A stretch of 34,665 bases of DNA, from contig JANYIH010000338.1 of assembly GCA_025358745.1 (NCBI GenBank), positions 1-34,665 on the forward strand, in the 5' to 3' direction. Within the stretch, counting starts at the first letter, position 1. The number at the start of each line of letters is the position of its first letter. The position numbers were made by a program, and so were the translations under genes. Origin of the DNA: Hyphomicrobiales bacterium (lineage in GTDB: Bacteria > Pseudomonadota > Alphaproteobacteria > Rhizobiales > Beijerinckiaceae). Shown piece after piece: positions 11,945 to 20,686 of this stretch. The notes beneath the pieces were generated by a model. That model saw only the letters and a list, made by a program, of their open reading frames with translations. It had not been told where the DNA came from and made no database searches.

Positions 11945-12781
11945 ATGGCGGTCACTGCAAGCTTCATCCCCGGCGCCCGTCTCCTTTCGCTGTTCGGCGA
12001 CGCCGGCGACAACACGATTGGGGTAAGTCGCGACGCCGCGGGGAATATTCTCGTCAATGGCGGCGCGGTTCTTGTTGCGGGCGGCGCGCCAACGGTCGCC
12101 AACGTCGGCCTGATCCAGGCGTTCGGCGGGGACGGCGACGATACGATCGCGCTCAACGAGACCAACGGCGCCTTGCCCGCCGCGCAGCTGTTTGGCGGCG
12201 CCGGCAATGATCGCCTCACCGGCGGGTCGGGCGCCGATCTTCTGTTTGGCCAGGCCGGCAACGACGTGCTCAATGGCAAAAGCGGCGCCGATGGTCAAAT
12301 TGACACGGTCACTATTGACGCCACCAGCGGCGATGACGTGATCAACGTCGTCAACAACAATGGCGTCGTCACCGTGACCGGCCTCTCCGCCGAGGTGACG
12401 ATCGCCAACTTCGAGGCGAACGATCGCATCATCGTCAATGGGCTCGGCGGCGACGACGTCATCTCGGGGACCGGACTCGGAACGGCGATTCAACTGACCG
12501 AAAACGGCGGCGACGGCGCCGACGTTCTGATTGGCGGCGCCGGCTCGGACGTTCTGCTTGGCGGCGCGGGAGACGACATCCTGATCGGCGGCGGGGGAAC
12601 AGACGTCCTCGATGGCGGAACCGGGAACAACGTCATCATTCCCTCGCCCCCCTTCGCGATTGCCCTTTTCAATCCCGCCATGGCGTCGAACCCCCTTGCG
12701 GACGGCGGCCACCCGGGCGCCCCCTTGAGCGCCGCTTCTCTAGCGGGGGAGCAGACGTGGTTGACGCTTCCGCGCCCATGA
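11945..12781 (+). CDS. Short RTX (hemolysin-type calcium-binding) protein
   Basis: Acidic, cysteine-free glycine/aspartate-rich protein, 278 aa, with no Sec signal, as expected for type I secretion substrates that fold on calcium outside the cell. GGxGxDxLx nonapeptides cluster at residues 61-70, 84-111 and 188-225 (for example GGAGNDRLTGGSGADLLFG and GGAGSDVLLGGAGDDILIG). The N-terminus (MAVTASFIPGARLLSLFGD) and the segment around residues 115-175 resemble the two ends of a longer family of Hyphomicrobiales RTX proteins as I remember it, so the central repeat block seems to be missing. After GGTGNNVII, where that family usually stops, about 45 residues of unrelated Pro/Ala-rich sequence follow (about 233-278), suggesting loss of the original stop. 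No type I secretion genes are adjacent. Confidence 0.85.
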   Translation: MAVTASFIPGARLLSLFGDAGDNTIGVSRDAAGNILVNGGAVLVAGGAPTVANVGLIQAFGGDGDDTIALNETNGALPAAQLFGGAGNDRLTGGSGADLLFGQAGNDVLNGKSGADGQIDTVTIDATSGDDVINVVNNNGVVTVTGLSAEVTIANFEANDRIIVNGLGGDDVISGTGLGTAIQLTENGGDGADVLIGGAGSDVLLGGAGDDILIGGGGTDVLDGGTGNNVIIPSPPFAIALFNPAMASNPLADGGHPGAPLSAASLAGEQTWLTLPRP

Positions 12782-12876
12782 CCGGCTTCGCGCTTCGTGG
12801 ACCGATCACCCGATTTCGCCGCGCCGAAAGCCGGCGGGCGCGTCTCAATCGGCCCGAAACTTCGCGCCGGCGCTCC

Positions 12877-13797
12877 CTAGTAATAGGGATGATAGTGTCG
12901 ATGAGGGCGCGAATGGCGGGCCGGCCGAGGCGGCGACATGCCGACATAGACGACGATCGGCTGCGAAGCGACAGGCGGATCGTGCGGAACATGACGGGCG
13001 TCGCCGAGCACCAATTGCAGCGTGTGCTTGCCCTTGGCCAGGGTCACGCTGGCCTCCGTTTGTCCGGCGCCGAAATGCAAATGATTCTCGTCATTGGGAA
13101 TCGGCTCGTCGAGAGGCGGCAGCGGCGCGTCGACAACGAGATGGTGGTGCCCGGTATTGGGCTTGTCGAAGCCCGCCGGGGCGACGCCCATGCCGGCGAG
13201 CCCGAAATGCACGGTGAAGGTCGTCGGCACATAGGCGCCGTTGGTCGGCGACTCAAAGTAGACCCTGGCGTTCTTGGGCGAAGGATGCCGGCCGGTCGGG
13301 GCGGCGGCAGCTGTCGGAGCCGCAGAAGATTCCCCCACCGTAACGTGAATGGCGGGCGACATGACCGGCGGCGAATGCGGCACGTGCTTCGCGTCGCCCA
13401 TCAGAAGCTGAAGCGTGTGTTTGCCCGGCGCAAGCGTGATCGTCGCCTCGGTCTGGCCGGCTCCGTAATGCAGGTGATTTTCATCGTTGGAGATCGGCTG
13501 ATCGAGGGCGGGCGTCTCCGCGTCGATCAGGAGATGGAAATGACCGCTGTTGGGTCTGATCACGCCAGCGGGGGCGACTCCCATGCCCGACAGGCCAAAA
13601 TGAATCGTCGTCGTCGGCGCGATCGTCGCGCCTTCCTTGAGATCGACAAAATAGGCTTTCGCACCGGGCGGGGAAGGCGCCAGCGCGGGCGCGCCCTCCG
13701 CTGTCGGGGTGGTCGCGGGCGTCGGCTGCGGCGTTTGCGCCGCGGCGGACAGTCCCAGGCCGAGCCACAGGATAGGCGCCCATTTCGCAGGTCGCAT
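12877..13797 (-). CDS. Exported protein with two DUF4399 domains
   Basis: 306 aa, function unknown. The start at the ATG 13795-13797 is set by AGGAGGAG just upstream and gives a signal peptide (MRPAKWAPILWLGLGLSAAA) ending near residue 20; an in-frame extension upstream to 13965 has no such support. After a Pro/Thr-rich linker two copies of the same domain follow, at about residues 45-152 and 172-285. Each contains V.FGL.GMGVAPAG, GH.HL..DA, NDENHLH.GAGQTEA and KHTLQL..GD..H.PH.PP. Single-domain DUF4399 proteins of about 140 aa are common in proteobacteria. The tail is His/Arg-rich (HSRPHRHYHPYY), and each repeat has several histidines, so metal binding is possible but unproven. It is divergent from the SUMF1-like gene and convergent with the RTX gene. 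Confidence 0.88.
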   Translation of the reverse strand: MRPAKWAPILWLGLGLSAAAQTPQPTPATTPTAEGAPALAPSPPGAKAYFVDLKEGATIAPTTTIHFGLSGMGVAPAGVIRPNSGHFHLLIDAETPALDQPISNDENHLHYGAGQTEATITLAPGKHTLQLLMGDAKHVPHSPPVMSPAIHVTVGESSAAPTAAAAPTGRHPSPKNARVYFESPTNGAYVPTTFTVHFGLAGMGVAPAGFDKPNTGHHHLVVDAPLPPLDEPIPNDENHLHFGAGQTEASVTLAKGKHTLQLVLGDARHVPHDPPVASQPIVVYVGMSPPRPARHSRPHRHYHPYY

Positions 13798-14004
13798 CGG
13801 CTCCTCCTCGTCCAAACGCAGTCCCTCGCGACCCGCATCCTGGCGGCGGCGGTCTTGATGGCCCTCACTTGTAACGATAACATGCGCAGGAGGCTTGTAA
13901 AGCGGGCTCGATCCCAAGAAGATCGCCCCATGTGCGAGGAACGACGTGGCTTGATCATTCCCCATGCGCAGACGGGCAGGCTAACGTGCGGCGACGGGGA
14001 CGGA

Positions 14005-14811
14005 ATGGCGTCTGTGGCAAGTCGGCTTGGCGTGTTGACGCTCGTGTTCGGGTGGGCGTGGCTGGCGGTCGCGGGCGCACAGGCGGCCGAGCGCCTGCCG
14101 GGAGAGACGTTTCGTGATTGCGACGCCTGCGACGAGATGGTCGTCGTGCCCGCCGGGCAATTCGTCATGGGCTCGACGGTAAAGCCCTCTCAGTCGCCGC
14201 CCCACAAGGTTGCGCTCCACAAGGACTTTGCGATCGGACGGCGGGAAGTCACCTTCGCCGAATGGGATCGCTGCGCCGCGGCCGGGGGATGCGCCTATTC
14301 TCCGCCGGACCAGGGCTGGGGGCGCGGCGACCGTCCCGCCATCAACTTGAGCTGGTCCGACGCTAAAGAATATATCGCCTGGATTTCGAAGGAGACAGGG
14401 CAGCGCTATCGCCTGCCGAGCGAAGCCGAGTGGGAATACGCGGCGCGCGCGGACACGAACACATCCTACTGGTGGGGCAAGGAGATTGGCGCAGACCACG
14501 CCAAATGTGCGGATTGCGGCGATAAGACCCTCCGCACCGCGCCGACCGGCTCCTTTCGCCCCAATGGGTTCGGGCTCTATGACACCGCCGGCAACGCCGC
14601 CGAATTCATCGAGGACTGCTGGAATCCCTCCTACGCGGGCGCCCCGGCCGACGGCGCTCCTTGGACCGCCGGCGATTGCTCGCTGCGGGTGTTGCGCGGC
14701 GGCTCCTTCCTCGACAAGGCGGCCGGCGTGACCTCGGCCGCCCGCTTCCGATATGACTACGACGTGCGCTACTACGCGAACGGATTTCGCGTCGCGCGTG
14801 ACCTGAAGTAA
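14005..14811 (+). CDS. Exported SUMF1/FGE-fold protein
   Basis: 268 aa. The ATG at 14005 starts a clear Sec signal (MASVASRLGVLTLVFGWAWL, cleavage after AQA near residue 27); the frame is open for more than 1 kb upstream but that part is low-quality sequence antisense to the DUF4399 gene. The mature protein has the formylglycine-generating-enzyme fold signature: MVVVPAGQFVMGS, HKVALHKDFAIGRREVTFAE, RPAINLSWSDAKEYIAW, YRLPSEAEWEYAARA, GNAAEFIEDCW and VLRGGSFLDKAAGV...NGFRVA. The catalytic cysteine pair that real FGE carries after the GGS motif is absent, so sulfatase activation is unlikely; many bacterial members have a binding or structural role. It precedes the caspase-fold gene by 82 bases on the same strand, and FGE-fold and caspase-fold domains often travel together. 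Confidence 0.88.
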   Translation: MASVASRLGVLTLVFGWAWLAVAGAQAAERLPGETFRDCDACDEMVVVPAGQFVMGSTVKPSQSPPHKVALHKDFAIGRREVTFAEWDRCAAAGGCAYSPPDQGWGRGDRPAINLSWSDAKEYIAWISKETGQRYRLPSEAEWEYAARADTNTSYWWGKEIGADHAKCADCGDKTLRTAPTGSFRPNGFGLYDTAGNAAEFIEDCWNPSYAGAPADGAPWTAGDCSLRVLRGGSFLDKAAGVTSAARFRYDYDVRYYANGFRVARDLK

Positions 14812-14893
14812 ACCACAAGCGCAGCGCAGTCAGTTTTAGACCGTAATTGTGTGTAAGACAGAGCTTTCCTCTCTCGGCGTCGGGAGTCGCCGA

Positions 14894-16501
14894 ATGAAGC
14901 AGACCATGCGTAAGGTAGCGTTGCGCGCGCTGAGCGTTCTCGCCGGACTGGCGCTTTCCGCCCTCGGCGCAGACGAGGCGATGGCCTTGCGTCGGGTCGC
15001 GCTGATCATCGGCAATTCGCATTACGAGCACGCGGGCGCGCTCGCCAACACGCTCAATGACGCCCGCGCTGTCGCCGCGCTGCTGAGACGGGCGAAGTTC
15101 GACGTCGTCGAAGAGCGCGACGATATCGGCGTCGTGGCGATGAAGCGCGCGGTGCGCGATTTTACAGCGACGTCCAGCAACGCCGATGTGGCGGTGATCT
15201 ATTATTCCGGCCACGGAATCGAAGCCGCGGGCGTGAATTATCTCATCCCCACCGACGCCAGGCTCGCCAACGCCTACGATGTCGAGGATGAAACTCTGCC
15301 GCTCGACCGGCTTGTGTCGGCGACTTCGAGCGCCAAATCGCTGAGCCTCATCATTCTCGACGCCTGTCGTGAAAACCCGTTCCTGCGCGCCGGCGACGGC
15401 GCCCCGATCACGCGCAGCATCGCGGGCCATCTGATCGGCGAACAGGCGACAACCCCCAACACGCTGATCGCTTACGCCGCCAAGGGCGGCTCGCTGTCGT
15501 ACGACGGCGTTGGCCCGAACAGCCCCTTCACCTCGGCCCTGGTGAAGTATCTCACCGAGCCCGGCGTCGACATCCGCATCGCCCTTGGCAGGGTGCGGGA
15601 CGATGTGCTCGTTGCAACCGGCAATCGGCAGGAGCCCTTCGTTTACGGTTCGCTCGGCGGTCAAACGGTCTCACTGGCGCCGGCCGCCGCTCCGGTCAGC
15701 GATCCCCTCGCTGCTACCGCCGTCGATTACGCGATGGCCGAGCGAGTCGGCTCCTCCGAAGCTTGGCGCGCCTTCATTCAGGCGCACAGCGAAGGCGGCT
15801 TCTATGTCGATCTCGCCCGCGCCCACCTGAACAAGGCCGCGTCGATCTCCCTTCCGGCGCCCATTCCCTCGCCGAGCGGGTTCGCCACGCCAGCCGCGCT
15901 CTCCGCCAAAGCGGAGGAACCGGCAATCGGCCAGGACGAACGCTGCAAGGCCGAGGGCGCGCGATTGGCGGCCTTGCGCAATGATCCTTCCGCCGAAGCG
16001 ATCGCCGCCTTCTCCGCTGAGATGACTTGCGCCGTCCTGCGCCTGCAACTGCATCGGCTCATGGAGAGCGTCGGCATCGCGACCGCCCCTCCGGCTCCAC
16101 CGGCGATGATGACTCTCGCGGCGCGCAACCCCGAACCGGCGGGTTGCGAGGCCGAAGGCGCGCAGTTGGAACGTCTGCGCGCCGAGCCCAGTCCCGCCGG
16201 GGCGAAAGCCTTGTTCGATCGCCTGACATGCGCGAAGCTGCGCCCGCAATTGCAGCGAGTCATGGAGAGCCTGGGCGTCGCGCCGCCGCCGGCCGCATCG
16301 AGTTCACACCGAGCCGTGGCTCCCCCGGCGTCGACCGCCGTCGCCGAAAGCGACGCGACTGCTTGCGCGTCGGAGTCGGACGAGCTCTCGCGCTTGCGCG
16401 CCCATCCGAACCGGAAGACCACCCTGGCCTTCGCCGAAGTCATGCGTTGCAAGGCGCTGAAGCCGCAAGTGGCGCGGCTGTTGGAAAGTCTGGGCAATTA
16501 A
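14894..16501 (+). CDS. Exported caspase-fold (peptidase C14-like) protein with C-terminal repeats
   Basis: 535 aa. The ATG at 14894 follows GGGAG and begins a signal peptide (basic MKQTMRKVALRA, then a hydrophobic core to about residue 31). The caspase domain spans about 33-270: RRVALIIGNSHYEH, the catalytic His107 in VIYYSGHGIEAAG and Cys158 in LIILDACRENPFL. Next comes a segment like the WRAFIQAHSEGGFYVDLARA helices that often follow such domains. The C-terminal part (about 358-535) holds three copies of a roughly 45-residue unit with two cysteines, C.AE...L..LR..PS......F..M.C..L..QL.R.MESLG. These could form disulfide-linked helical hairpins in the periplasm. Substrate and role are unknown; metacaspase-like proteins usually prefer basic or acidic residues at P1, but that cannot be read here. 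Probably co-transcribed with the FGE-fold gene. Confidence 0.88.
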   Translation: MKQTMRKVALRALSVLAGLALSALGADEAMALRRVALIIGNSHYEHAGALANTLNDARAVAALLRRAKFDVVEERDDIGVVAMKRAVRDFTATSSNADVAVIYYSGHGIEAAGVNYLIPTDARLANAYDVEDETLPLDRLVSATSSAKSLSLIILDACRENPFLRAGDGAPITRSIAGHLIGEQATTPNTLIAYAAKGGSLSYDGVGPNSPFTSALVKYLTEPGVDIRIALGRVRDDVLVATGNRQEPFVYGSLGGQTVSLAPAAAPVSDPLAATAVDYAMAERVGSSEAWRAFIQAHSEGGFYVDLARAHLNKAASISLPAPIPSPSGFATPAALSAKAEEPAIGQDERCKAEGARLAALRNDPSAEAIAAFSAEMTCAVLRLQLHRLMESVGIATAPPAPPAMMTLAARNPEPAGCEAEGAQLERLRAEPSPAGAKALFDRLTCAKLRPQLQRVMESLGVAPPPAASSSHRAVAPPASTAVAESDATACASESDELSRLRAHPNRKTTLAFAEVMRCKALKPQVARLLESLGN

Positions 16502-16509
16502 CGAACCGA

Positions 16510-17826
16510 TCACGGGGCGAGCGTCGGACCCTGCGGGGACGGCCACAGGCCGCCGGCCGCCCAGGATTCTGCTTCGTCCGAAGTCAGGGCCTCGCCCGAA
16601 CCGCCAGTGCGGGCAGGATCGGTGTTGCGGTAGCGGCGTAGCTCCAGCTTGCCGATCTGATTGCGGTGCACTTCGTCCGGCCCGTCAGCCAGCCGCAGCA
16701 GCCGGGTCGTCGCCAGCGCCGCGGCGAGGAAATGGTCGTTGCTGGTGCCGCCGCCGCCGAAGACCTGGATCGCCCAGTCGACGATCTGCTGCGCCATGTT
16801 GGGCGCGACGACCTTGATCATCGCGATTTCCTGACGCGCCGCCTTGTTGCCGACAGTGTCCATCATAAAGGCCGCCTTCAGCGTCAGCAGCCGCGCCTGC
16901 TCGATCATGAGGCGCGATTGCGCGATGCGCTCCAGCGTCACCGTCTGTTCGGCGATTGGCTTACCGAAGGCGACGCGGCTCTCCGCGCGGCGGCACATGC
17001 GTTCAAGCACGCGTTCGCTGAGACCGATCAGGCGCATGCAATGGTGGATTCGCCCCGGCCCCAACCGCCCCTGCGCGATCTCGAAGCCACGGCCTTCGCC
17101 CAGCAGCATGTTGTCGGCAGGCACGCGCACGTTGGTGAAAGTCACCTCCGCGGCGCGGTCGGGCACGCCGTAGAAGCCAAGCACCGGCAGCGAGCGGACG
17201 ACACGGACGCCCGCCGTATCCTTCGGCGCCAGGATCATCGACTGTCGCTTGTGCCGGTCGGCGTTCTGCGGATCGGTCTGGCCCATGAAGATGACGATCT
17301 GGCAGCGGGGATCGGTCGCTCCGGTGGTGTACCATTTCCGCCCGTTGATCACGTAGTGCTCGCCGTCACGACGAATCGAGCTTTCTACGTTGGTGGCGTC
17401 CGACGAAGCGACGTCGGGCTCGGTCATCGCGAAGGCGGAGCGGATCTCGCCCGCCAGCAGCGGCTTGAGCCAGCGCTCCCTCTGCGCCTCCGCGCCATAG
17501 CGCAGGAGGGTCTCCATGTTGCCGGTGTCGGGCGCGCTACAGTTGAACACCTCCGGCGCCAGATGCGAGCGGCCCATGATCTCGCACAGCGGCGCATATT
17601 CGAGATTGCTGAGGCCGCCGGGAACATGGGCCGGCAGGAACAGGTTCCACAAGCCCGCCGCCCGCGCGCGCGCTTTCAACTCCTCGACGACGGGGTGAAC
17701 GGCCCACGGCCCCAGCCTCTCGGCCTCCTGATAGAAGCGGCGCTCGTGGGGATAGATGTGATCGGCCATGAAGTCCTGAACGCACAGGGCGAGTTCGAGG
17801 CTGCGGGCGCTCTGCGTGATGTCCAA
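16510..17826 (-). CDS. Acyl-CoA dehydrogenase family protein (ACAD10/11-like)
   Basis: FAD enzyme that desaturates an acyl-CoA, 438 aa. I place the start at TTG 17824-17826 because AGGAG sits eight bases upstream; there is no ATG/GTG near it, and an open frame further upstream only reads through the SDR gene. Landmarks: [16 protein letters not shown] at about 131-146 (flavin/substrate loop), [53 protein letters not shown] and [20 protein letters not shown] near the C-terminus. The pattern [10 protein letters not shown] and overall length fit the ACAD10/11-type subgroup. It follows an SDR gene by about 60 bases on the same strand, so the two form an operon divergent from the zinc alcohol dehydrogenase. 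It converges with the caspase gene, eight bases apart. The likely job is a dehydrogenation step in the acyl-CoA catabolism of this cluster. Confidence 0.93.
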   Translation of the reverse strand: MDITQSARSLELALCVQDFMADHIYPHERRFYQEAERLGPWAVHPVVEELKARARAAGLWNLFLPAHVPGGLSNLEYAPLCEIMGRSHLAPEVFNCSAPDTGNMETLLRYGAEAQRERWLKPLLAGEIRSAFAMTEPDVASSDATNVESSIRRDGEHYVINGRKWYTTGATDPRCQIVIFMGQTDPQNADRHKRQSMILAPKDTAGVRVVRSLPVLGFYGVPDRAAEVTFTNVRVPADNMLLGEGRGFEIAQGRLGPGRIHHCMRLIGLSERVLERMCRRAESRVAFGKPIAEQTVTLERIAQSRLMIEQARLLTLKAAFMMDTVGNKAARQEIAMIKVVAPNMAQQIVDWAIQVFGGGGTSNDHFLAAALATTRLLRLADGPDEVHRNQIGKLELRRYRNTDPARTGGSGEALTSDEAESWAAGGLWPSPQGPTLAP

Positions 17827-17885
17827 CTCAACTCTCCTTTGGCGAACCCGGCGCGGCGGCGTCGCCGCGCCGAACCAGGCAAACC

Positions 17886-18668
17886 CTATTGTCGCGCGGT
17901 GGTGCCCCCGTCCACGACGAGAATCGTCCCCTGGCAATAGCTGGATTCGTCGGAGCCCAGATAGAGGCAGGCATAGGCCATTTCTTCCGGCGTGCCCGGA
18001 CGCTTCATCGGCGTAAGTCGGTCGGCCATCTGCGGATCGTCGAACAGGTTGAGGACGGATTCGACCATCGGCGTCGCAATAAAGCCGGGAGCGATGCAAT
18101 TGGCGCGAATGTTGTCGGCGCAATAGGTGACGGCGATCGAGCGGGTGAGGTTGATCGCGCCGCCCTTGGCGGCGGTGTAGGTATGCGCGCCGGCCAGGCC
18201 CTGAAAACCGGAAATGCTGGTCACGTTGACGATCGCTCCGCCGCCCTGCTTCTTCATCTGCGGGATGACGAGGCGGCACATGTGGAAGACCGAGTCGAGG
18301 TTGATCGACATGACCTCGGCCCATTTCTCAGGGCTGGTGTCGTCGATGGCGTTCATCGAGCCGGGACTTTTCTCCATCCAACTGTAACCGACGCCCGCGC
18401 AGTTCACGAGAATGTCGATGCGGCCATAGGCCTTGAGCGCCGCGTCGACCGCCTTTTGCGCGCCCGCCGCCGTGGAAAGGTCAGCGGCGACGACTATGCC
18501 CTCGCCCCCGGCGGATTTCACAATTCCCAGCGTCTCGTCGAGATTTTTCTGCGTGCGGCTGACGCCGACAACCTTCGCCCCTTCGGTTGCGAACAGTTTC
18601 ATGCAGGCCCGGCCGACGCCGGTGCCTGCGCCCGTGATCAGCGCAATCTTAGCCTTGACGCGATCCAT
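17886..18668 (-). CDS. Short-chain dehydrogenase/reductase
   Basis: NAD(P)-dependent classical SDR, 260 aa, ATG start with GGGAGGAAACG before it. The cofactor motif TGAGTGVGR lies at 12-20, the NCAG motif at 89-92, catalytic Ser at about 151, and Tyr164-x3-Lys168 in [13 protein letters not shown]; the C-terminus has the standard [14 protein letters not shown]. SDRs of this type oxidise secondary alcohols or 3-hydroxyacyl-CoA, or reduce ketones. It is the first gene of a two-gene unit with the acyl-CoA dehydrogenase, and its promoter region holds a putative GntR/FadR site shared with the main operon. Substrate specificity cannot be read from the sequence; the pathway context favours a secondary alcohol or 3-hydroxyacyl intermediate. 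Confidence 0.94.
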   Translation of the reverse strand: MDRVKAKIALITGAGTGVGRACMKLFATEGAKVVGVSRTQKNLDETLGIVKSAGGEGIVVAADLSTAAGAQKAVDAALKAYGRIDILVNCAGVGYSWMEKSPGSMNAIDDTSPEKWAEVMSINLDSVFHMCRLVIPQMKKQGGGAIVNVTSISGFQGLAGAHTYTAAKGGAINLTRSIAVTYCADNIRANCIAPGFIATPMVESVLNLFDDPQMADRLTPMKRPGTPEEMAYACLYLGSDESSYCQGTILVVDGGTTARQ

Positions 18669-18726
18669 CGTTTCCTCCCTGCGGCGCGGCGGTTGGTCCT
18701 TGTGGACATTCTCGTCGCCGGACGTT

Positions 18727-18732
18727 ATTGTA
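18727..18732 (-). promoter_or_regulatory. Possible -10 element for the SDR/acyl-CoA dehydrogenase unit
   Basis: On the minus strand TACAAT (five of six sigma-70 consensus positions) lies about 60 bases upstream of the SDR start. The sequence 17 bases before it is a weak TTTCAT. The putative operator at 18742-18750 would fall inside the spacer, the classical position for repression. Confidence 0.4.
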
Positions 18733-18741
18733 TGAAAAAGT

Positions 18742-18750
18742 TGTAGGACA
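18742..18750. promoter_or_regulatory. Putative GntR/FadR-type operator TGTAGGACA
   Basis: A nine-base near-palindrome, TGT-AGG-ACA, in the 134-base gap between the divergent SDR and alcohol dehydrogenase genes. GntR-superfamily FadR-type regulators are known to bind sites of the form T.GT-N3-AC.A, which this fits. The identical nine bases recur at 32458-32466 upstream of the main operon. A GntR/FadR gene lies about 1.2 kb away. Assignment of regulator to site is inference. Confidence 0.5.
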
Positions 18751-18802
18751 TGAAAGCGGAAAAATCCGCACCAGCCTGCAATAAAACGGGGAGGAGACGA
18801 TC

Positions 18803-19840
18803 ATGAGAGCCGCCGTCTTTCACGAGCTGGGCAAGCCGCTACAGATCGAGTCCGTGTCGAAGCCGCAGGCGGGGCGCGGCGAAATCGTGCTGAAAGTCCA
18901 TTATTGCGGCGTGTGCGGCTCCGACCTGCACGCAACCCATCCCGGCGTGTTCGTCGTGCCGGACGGCACTATTCTCGGCCATGAATTCGCGGGCGAGATC
19001 GTCGAGTCAGGCTCGCCCGACTGGAAGGTCGGCGACATGGCGACGGCGCTGCCCAACAACGCCTGCGACGATTGCCGCAAAGTCGGCCTGATGAAGTGCA
19101 AGGACGATATGGGCATCATGTGCCCGAAGAACACGCTGACCGGCTTCCATCCTTCGTTTCAGGGCGCCTACGCCGAATATGTGAAGTTCAGTTGCACGGA
19201 GGCGCTGCGCCTTCCCTCCTCTGTCAAGAACCGCGAAGGCGCGGCGATTGAGCCGCTCGCGGTCGGGCTTCACGCGGTCAATCGCGGCAAGGTGGCTATC
19301 GGCGAGCGTGTGCTCATTCTGGGCGGCGGCCCGATTGGCCTCGCGACCGCCCTGTTCTCCAAGCTGGCGGGCGCCAGAAACGTCGTCGTCAGCGAATTGG
19401 CCACCGCGCGGCGGGAGGCGGCCGGCGCGATGGGCGCGACCGCCGTGATTGACCCAGCCCAGGAAGATGTCGCGCAAGCCTTCGCGCGTCATGCCGGCGC
19501 GCCGCCCGACGTCATCTTTGAATGTGTCGGCGTTCCCGGCATGATCCAACAGGCGATCGACCACTCGCGCACCTGGGGCCGCATCGTCGTCGTCGGCGTC
19601 TGCATGGTGGAGGACAAGTCCATGCCGATGTCGGCGATCTTCAAAGAGACCGACATCCATTACGTGCTGGGCTATGGCCGGCCCGACTGGCGGCTGGTGC
19701 TCGACCTCTTGGAATCCGGGCGCGTCGATCCCGGCCCGATGATCACCGATATCGTGGCGCTGGAGGAATTGCCCACCGCGTTCGAGGCGCTGCGCCGTCC
19801 CACCACCCAGATCAAGGTGATGGTGCGTCCCAACGGCTGA
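18803..19840 (+). CDS. Zinc-dependent medium-chain alcohol dehydrogenase
   Basis: NAD(P)-dependent MDR-family dehydrogenase, 345 aa, ATG preceded by GGGGAGGAG. Catalytic zinc ligands are visible as Cys38 in CGVCGSDLH and His60-Glu61 in LGHEFAGE. A structural zinc site with four cysteines is present (Cys88, 91, 99 and 107 in CDDCRKVGLMKCKDDMGIMC, with a longer spacing than the usual Cx2Cx2Cx7C). The dinucleotide motif LILGGGPIGLATA begins near residue 171. The overall pattern is closest to the butanediol/sorbitol/threonine dehydrogenase branch, which acts on secondary alcohols. That fits a role in producing the ketone proposed as substrate for the phosphorylating/carboxylating enzymes of this cluster. 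It is divergent from the SDR gene and upstream of the GntR gene on the same strand. Confidence 0.93.
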   Translation: MRAAVFHELGKPLQIESVSKPQAGRGEIVLKVHYCGVCGSDLHATHPGVFVVPDGTILGHEFAGEIVESGSPDWKVGDMATALPNNACDDCRKVGLMKCKDDMGIMCPKNTLTGFHPSFQGAYAEYVKFSCTEALRLPSSVKNREGAAIEPLAVGLHAVNRGKVAIGERVLILGGGPIGLATALFSKLAGARNVVVSELATARREAAGAMGATAVIDPAQEDVAQAFARHAGAPPDVIFECVGVPGMIQQAIDHSRTWGRIVVVGVCMVEDKSMPMSAIFKETDIHYVLGYGRPDWRLVLDLLESGRVDPGPMITDIVALEELPTAFEALRRPTTQIKVMVRPNG

Positions 19841-19933
19841 GCGCTGTAGGGCAGGATTGTTTCTTGCCTCGCCGAAGCCCGCTCTTTATGGAGGCTTTGC
19901 GAAAATGCGGTATTCTCAAGTCTAGACGGCGTA

Positions 19934-20683
19934 ATGGATCAACAGACGACGGACAAATACGCCACCGTTCGCGCGCGCAATCGCGAAAAGGCGGAAGCCG
20001 CAGCGGCCGAGCGGGCGCAGATGACGTCGCCCGACCGGGTGGTCGATTCCATCATCCGGGCCATTCGCGCGGGCGTCTATGTGCCCGGTCAGCGGCTGAT
20101 CGAGGCCGACCTCACGCGCGACTATTCCGTGAGCCGAGGCCCCGTGCGCGAGGCGCTGAAACGGCTCGCCGCCGAGGGCGTGCTGACGTTGACGCGACAT
20201 CGCGGCGCCTATGTGCGGACCCTGTCGCGCAAGGAAGTCCACGACAGCCTGATGGTGCTTGAGGTGCTGGTCGGCCTGATGGCCAAGGTCGCCGCAAAGC
20301 ACATCGCTGAAGACGACAACACCCTAATAATGAAAGCGGCTTTTCAGCGCCTGCTGGCGTTCCAGAACGATGGCGGCACGGCCGCGTTTCTCGACGAGCG
20401 CCGCAGCTTCTACGACACGATCCTCCAGATCGGCGGCAATCACGAATTGCAGCGCATGCTGCCGCTGATGCAGATCCATCTGCTGCGCATGCAATTCCAA
20501 GCCTACATCACGCCGCGGGACCGCGCAAAGCAGTTCGCCGAATACAAGACCATCACCGATACGATCCTGTCCGGTGACGGGGTGCGATCGGAAAAAGTCG
20601 CCTCGCTGCACGTTCGCCGCACGCGCCTCAGCCTCATGCGCCTGCCCGACGAGGCGTTTCCCGCCATTCGCAACTCGGAATAA
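19934..20683 (+). CDS. GntR/FadR-family transcriptional regulator (FCD domain)
   Basis: 249 aa. After a charged N-terminal extension (1-32) comes a GntR winged helix at about 33-98: PDRVVDSIIRAIRAGVYVPG, RLIEADLTRDYSVSRGPVRE as the recognition region, and ALKRLAAEGVLTLTRHRGAY for the wing. From about 103 it is all-helical in the style of FCD ligand-binding domains, with possible metal/carboxylate contacts in LDERRSFYDTIL and GGNHELQRML and the final helix VASLHVRRTRLSLM. FCD regulators usually repress catabolic operons and are released by a pathway acid or acyl-CoA. It lies 93 bases downstream of the alcohol dehydrogenase and three bases upstream of an SDR. It is the only regulator in the cluster, so it is the natural candidate for the TGTAGGACA sites. 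The start codon has only a weak ribosome-binding sequence. Confidence 0.93.
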   Translation: MDQQTTDKYATVRARNREKAEAAAAERAQMTSPDRVVDSIIRAIRAGVYVPGQRLIEADLTRDYSVSRGPVREALKRLAAEGVLTLTRHRGAYVRTLSRKEVHDSLMVLEVLVGLMAKVAAKHIAEDDNTLIMKAAFQRLLAFQNDGGTAAFLDERRSFYDTILQIGGNHELQRMLPLMQIHLLRMQFQAYITPRDRAKQFAEYKTITDTILSGDGVRSEKVASLHVRRTRLSLMRLPDEAFPAIRNSE

Positions 20684-20686
20684 CAG

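Noticed and set aside
12757..14004. Upstream extension of the FGE-fold frame by about 416 codons
   Set aside because: It runs antisense to the DUF4399 gene and has low-complexity basic sequence; the signal peptide at 14005 marks the true start.
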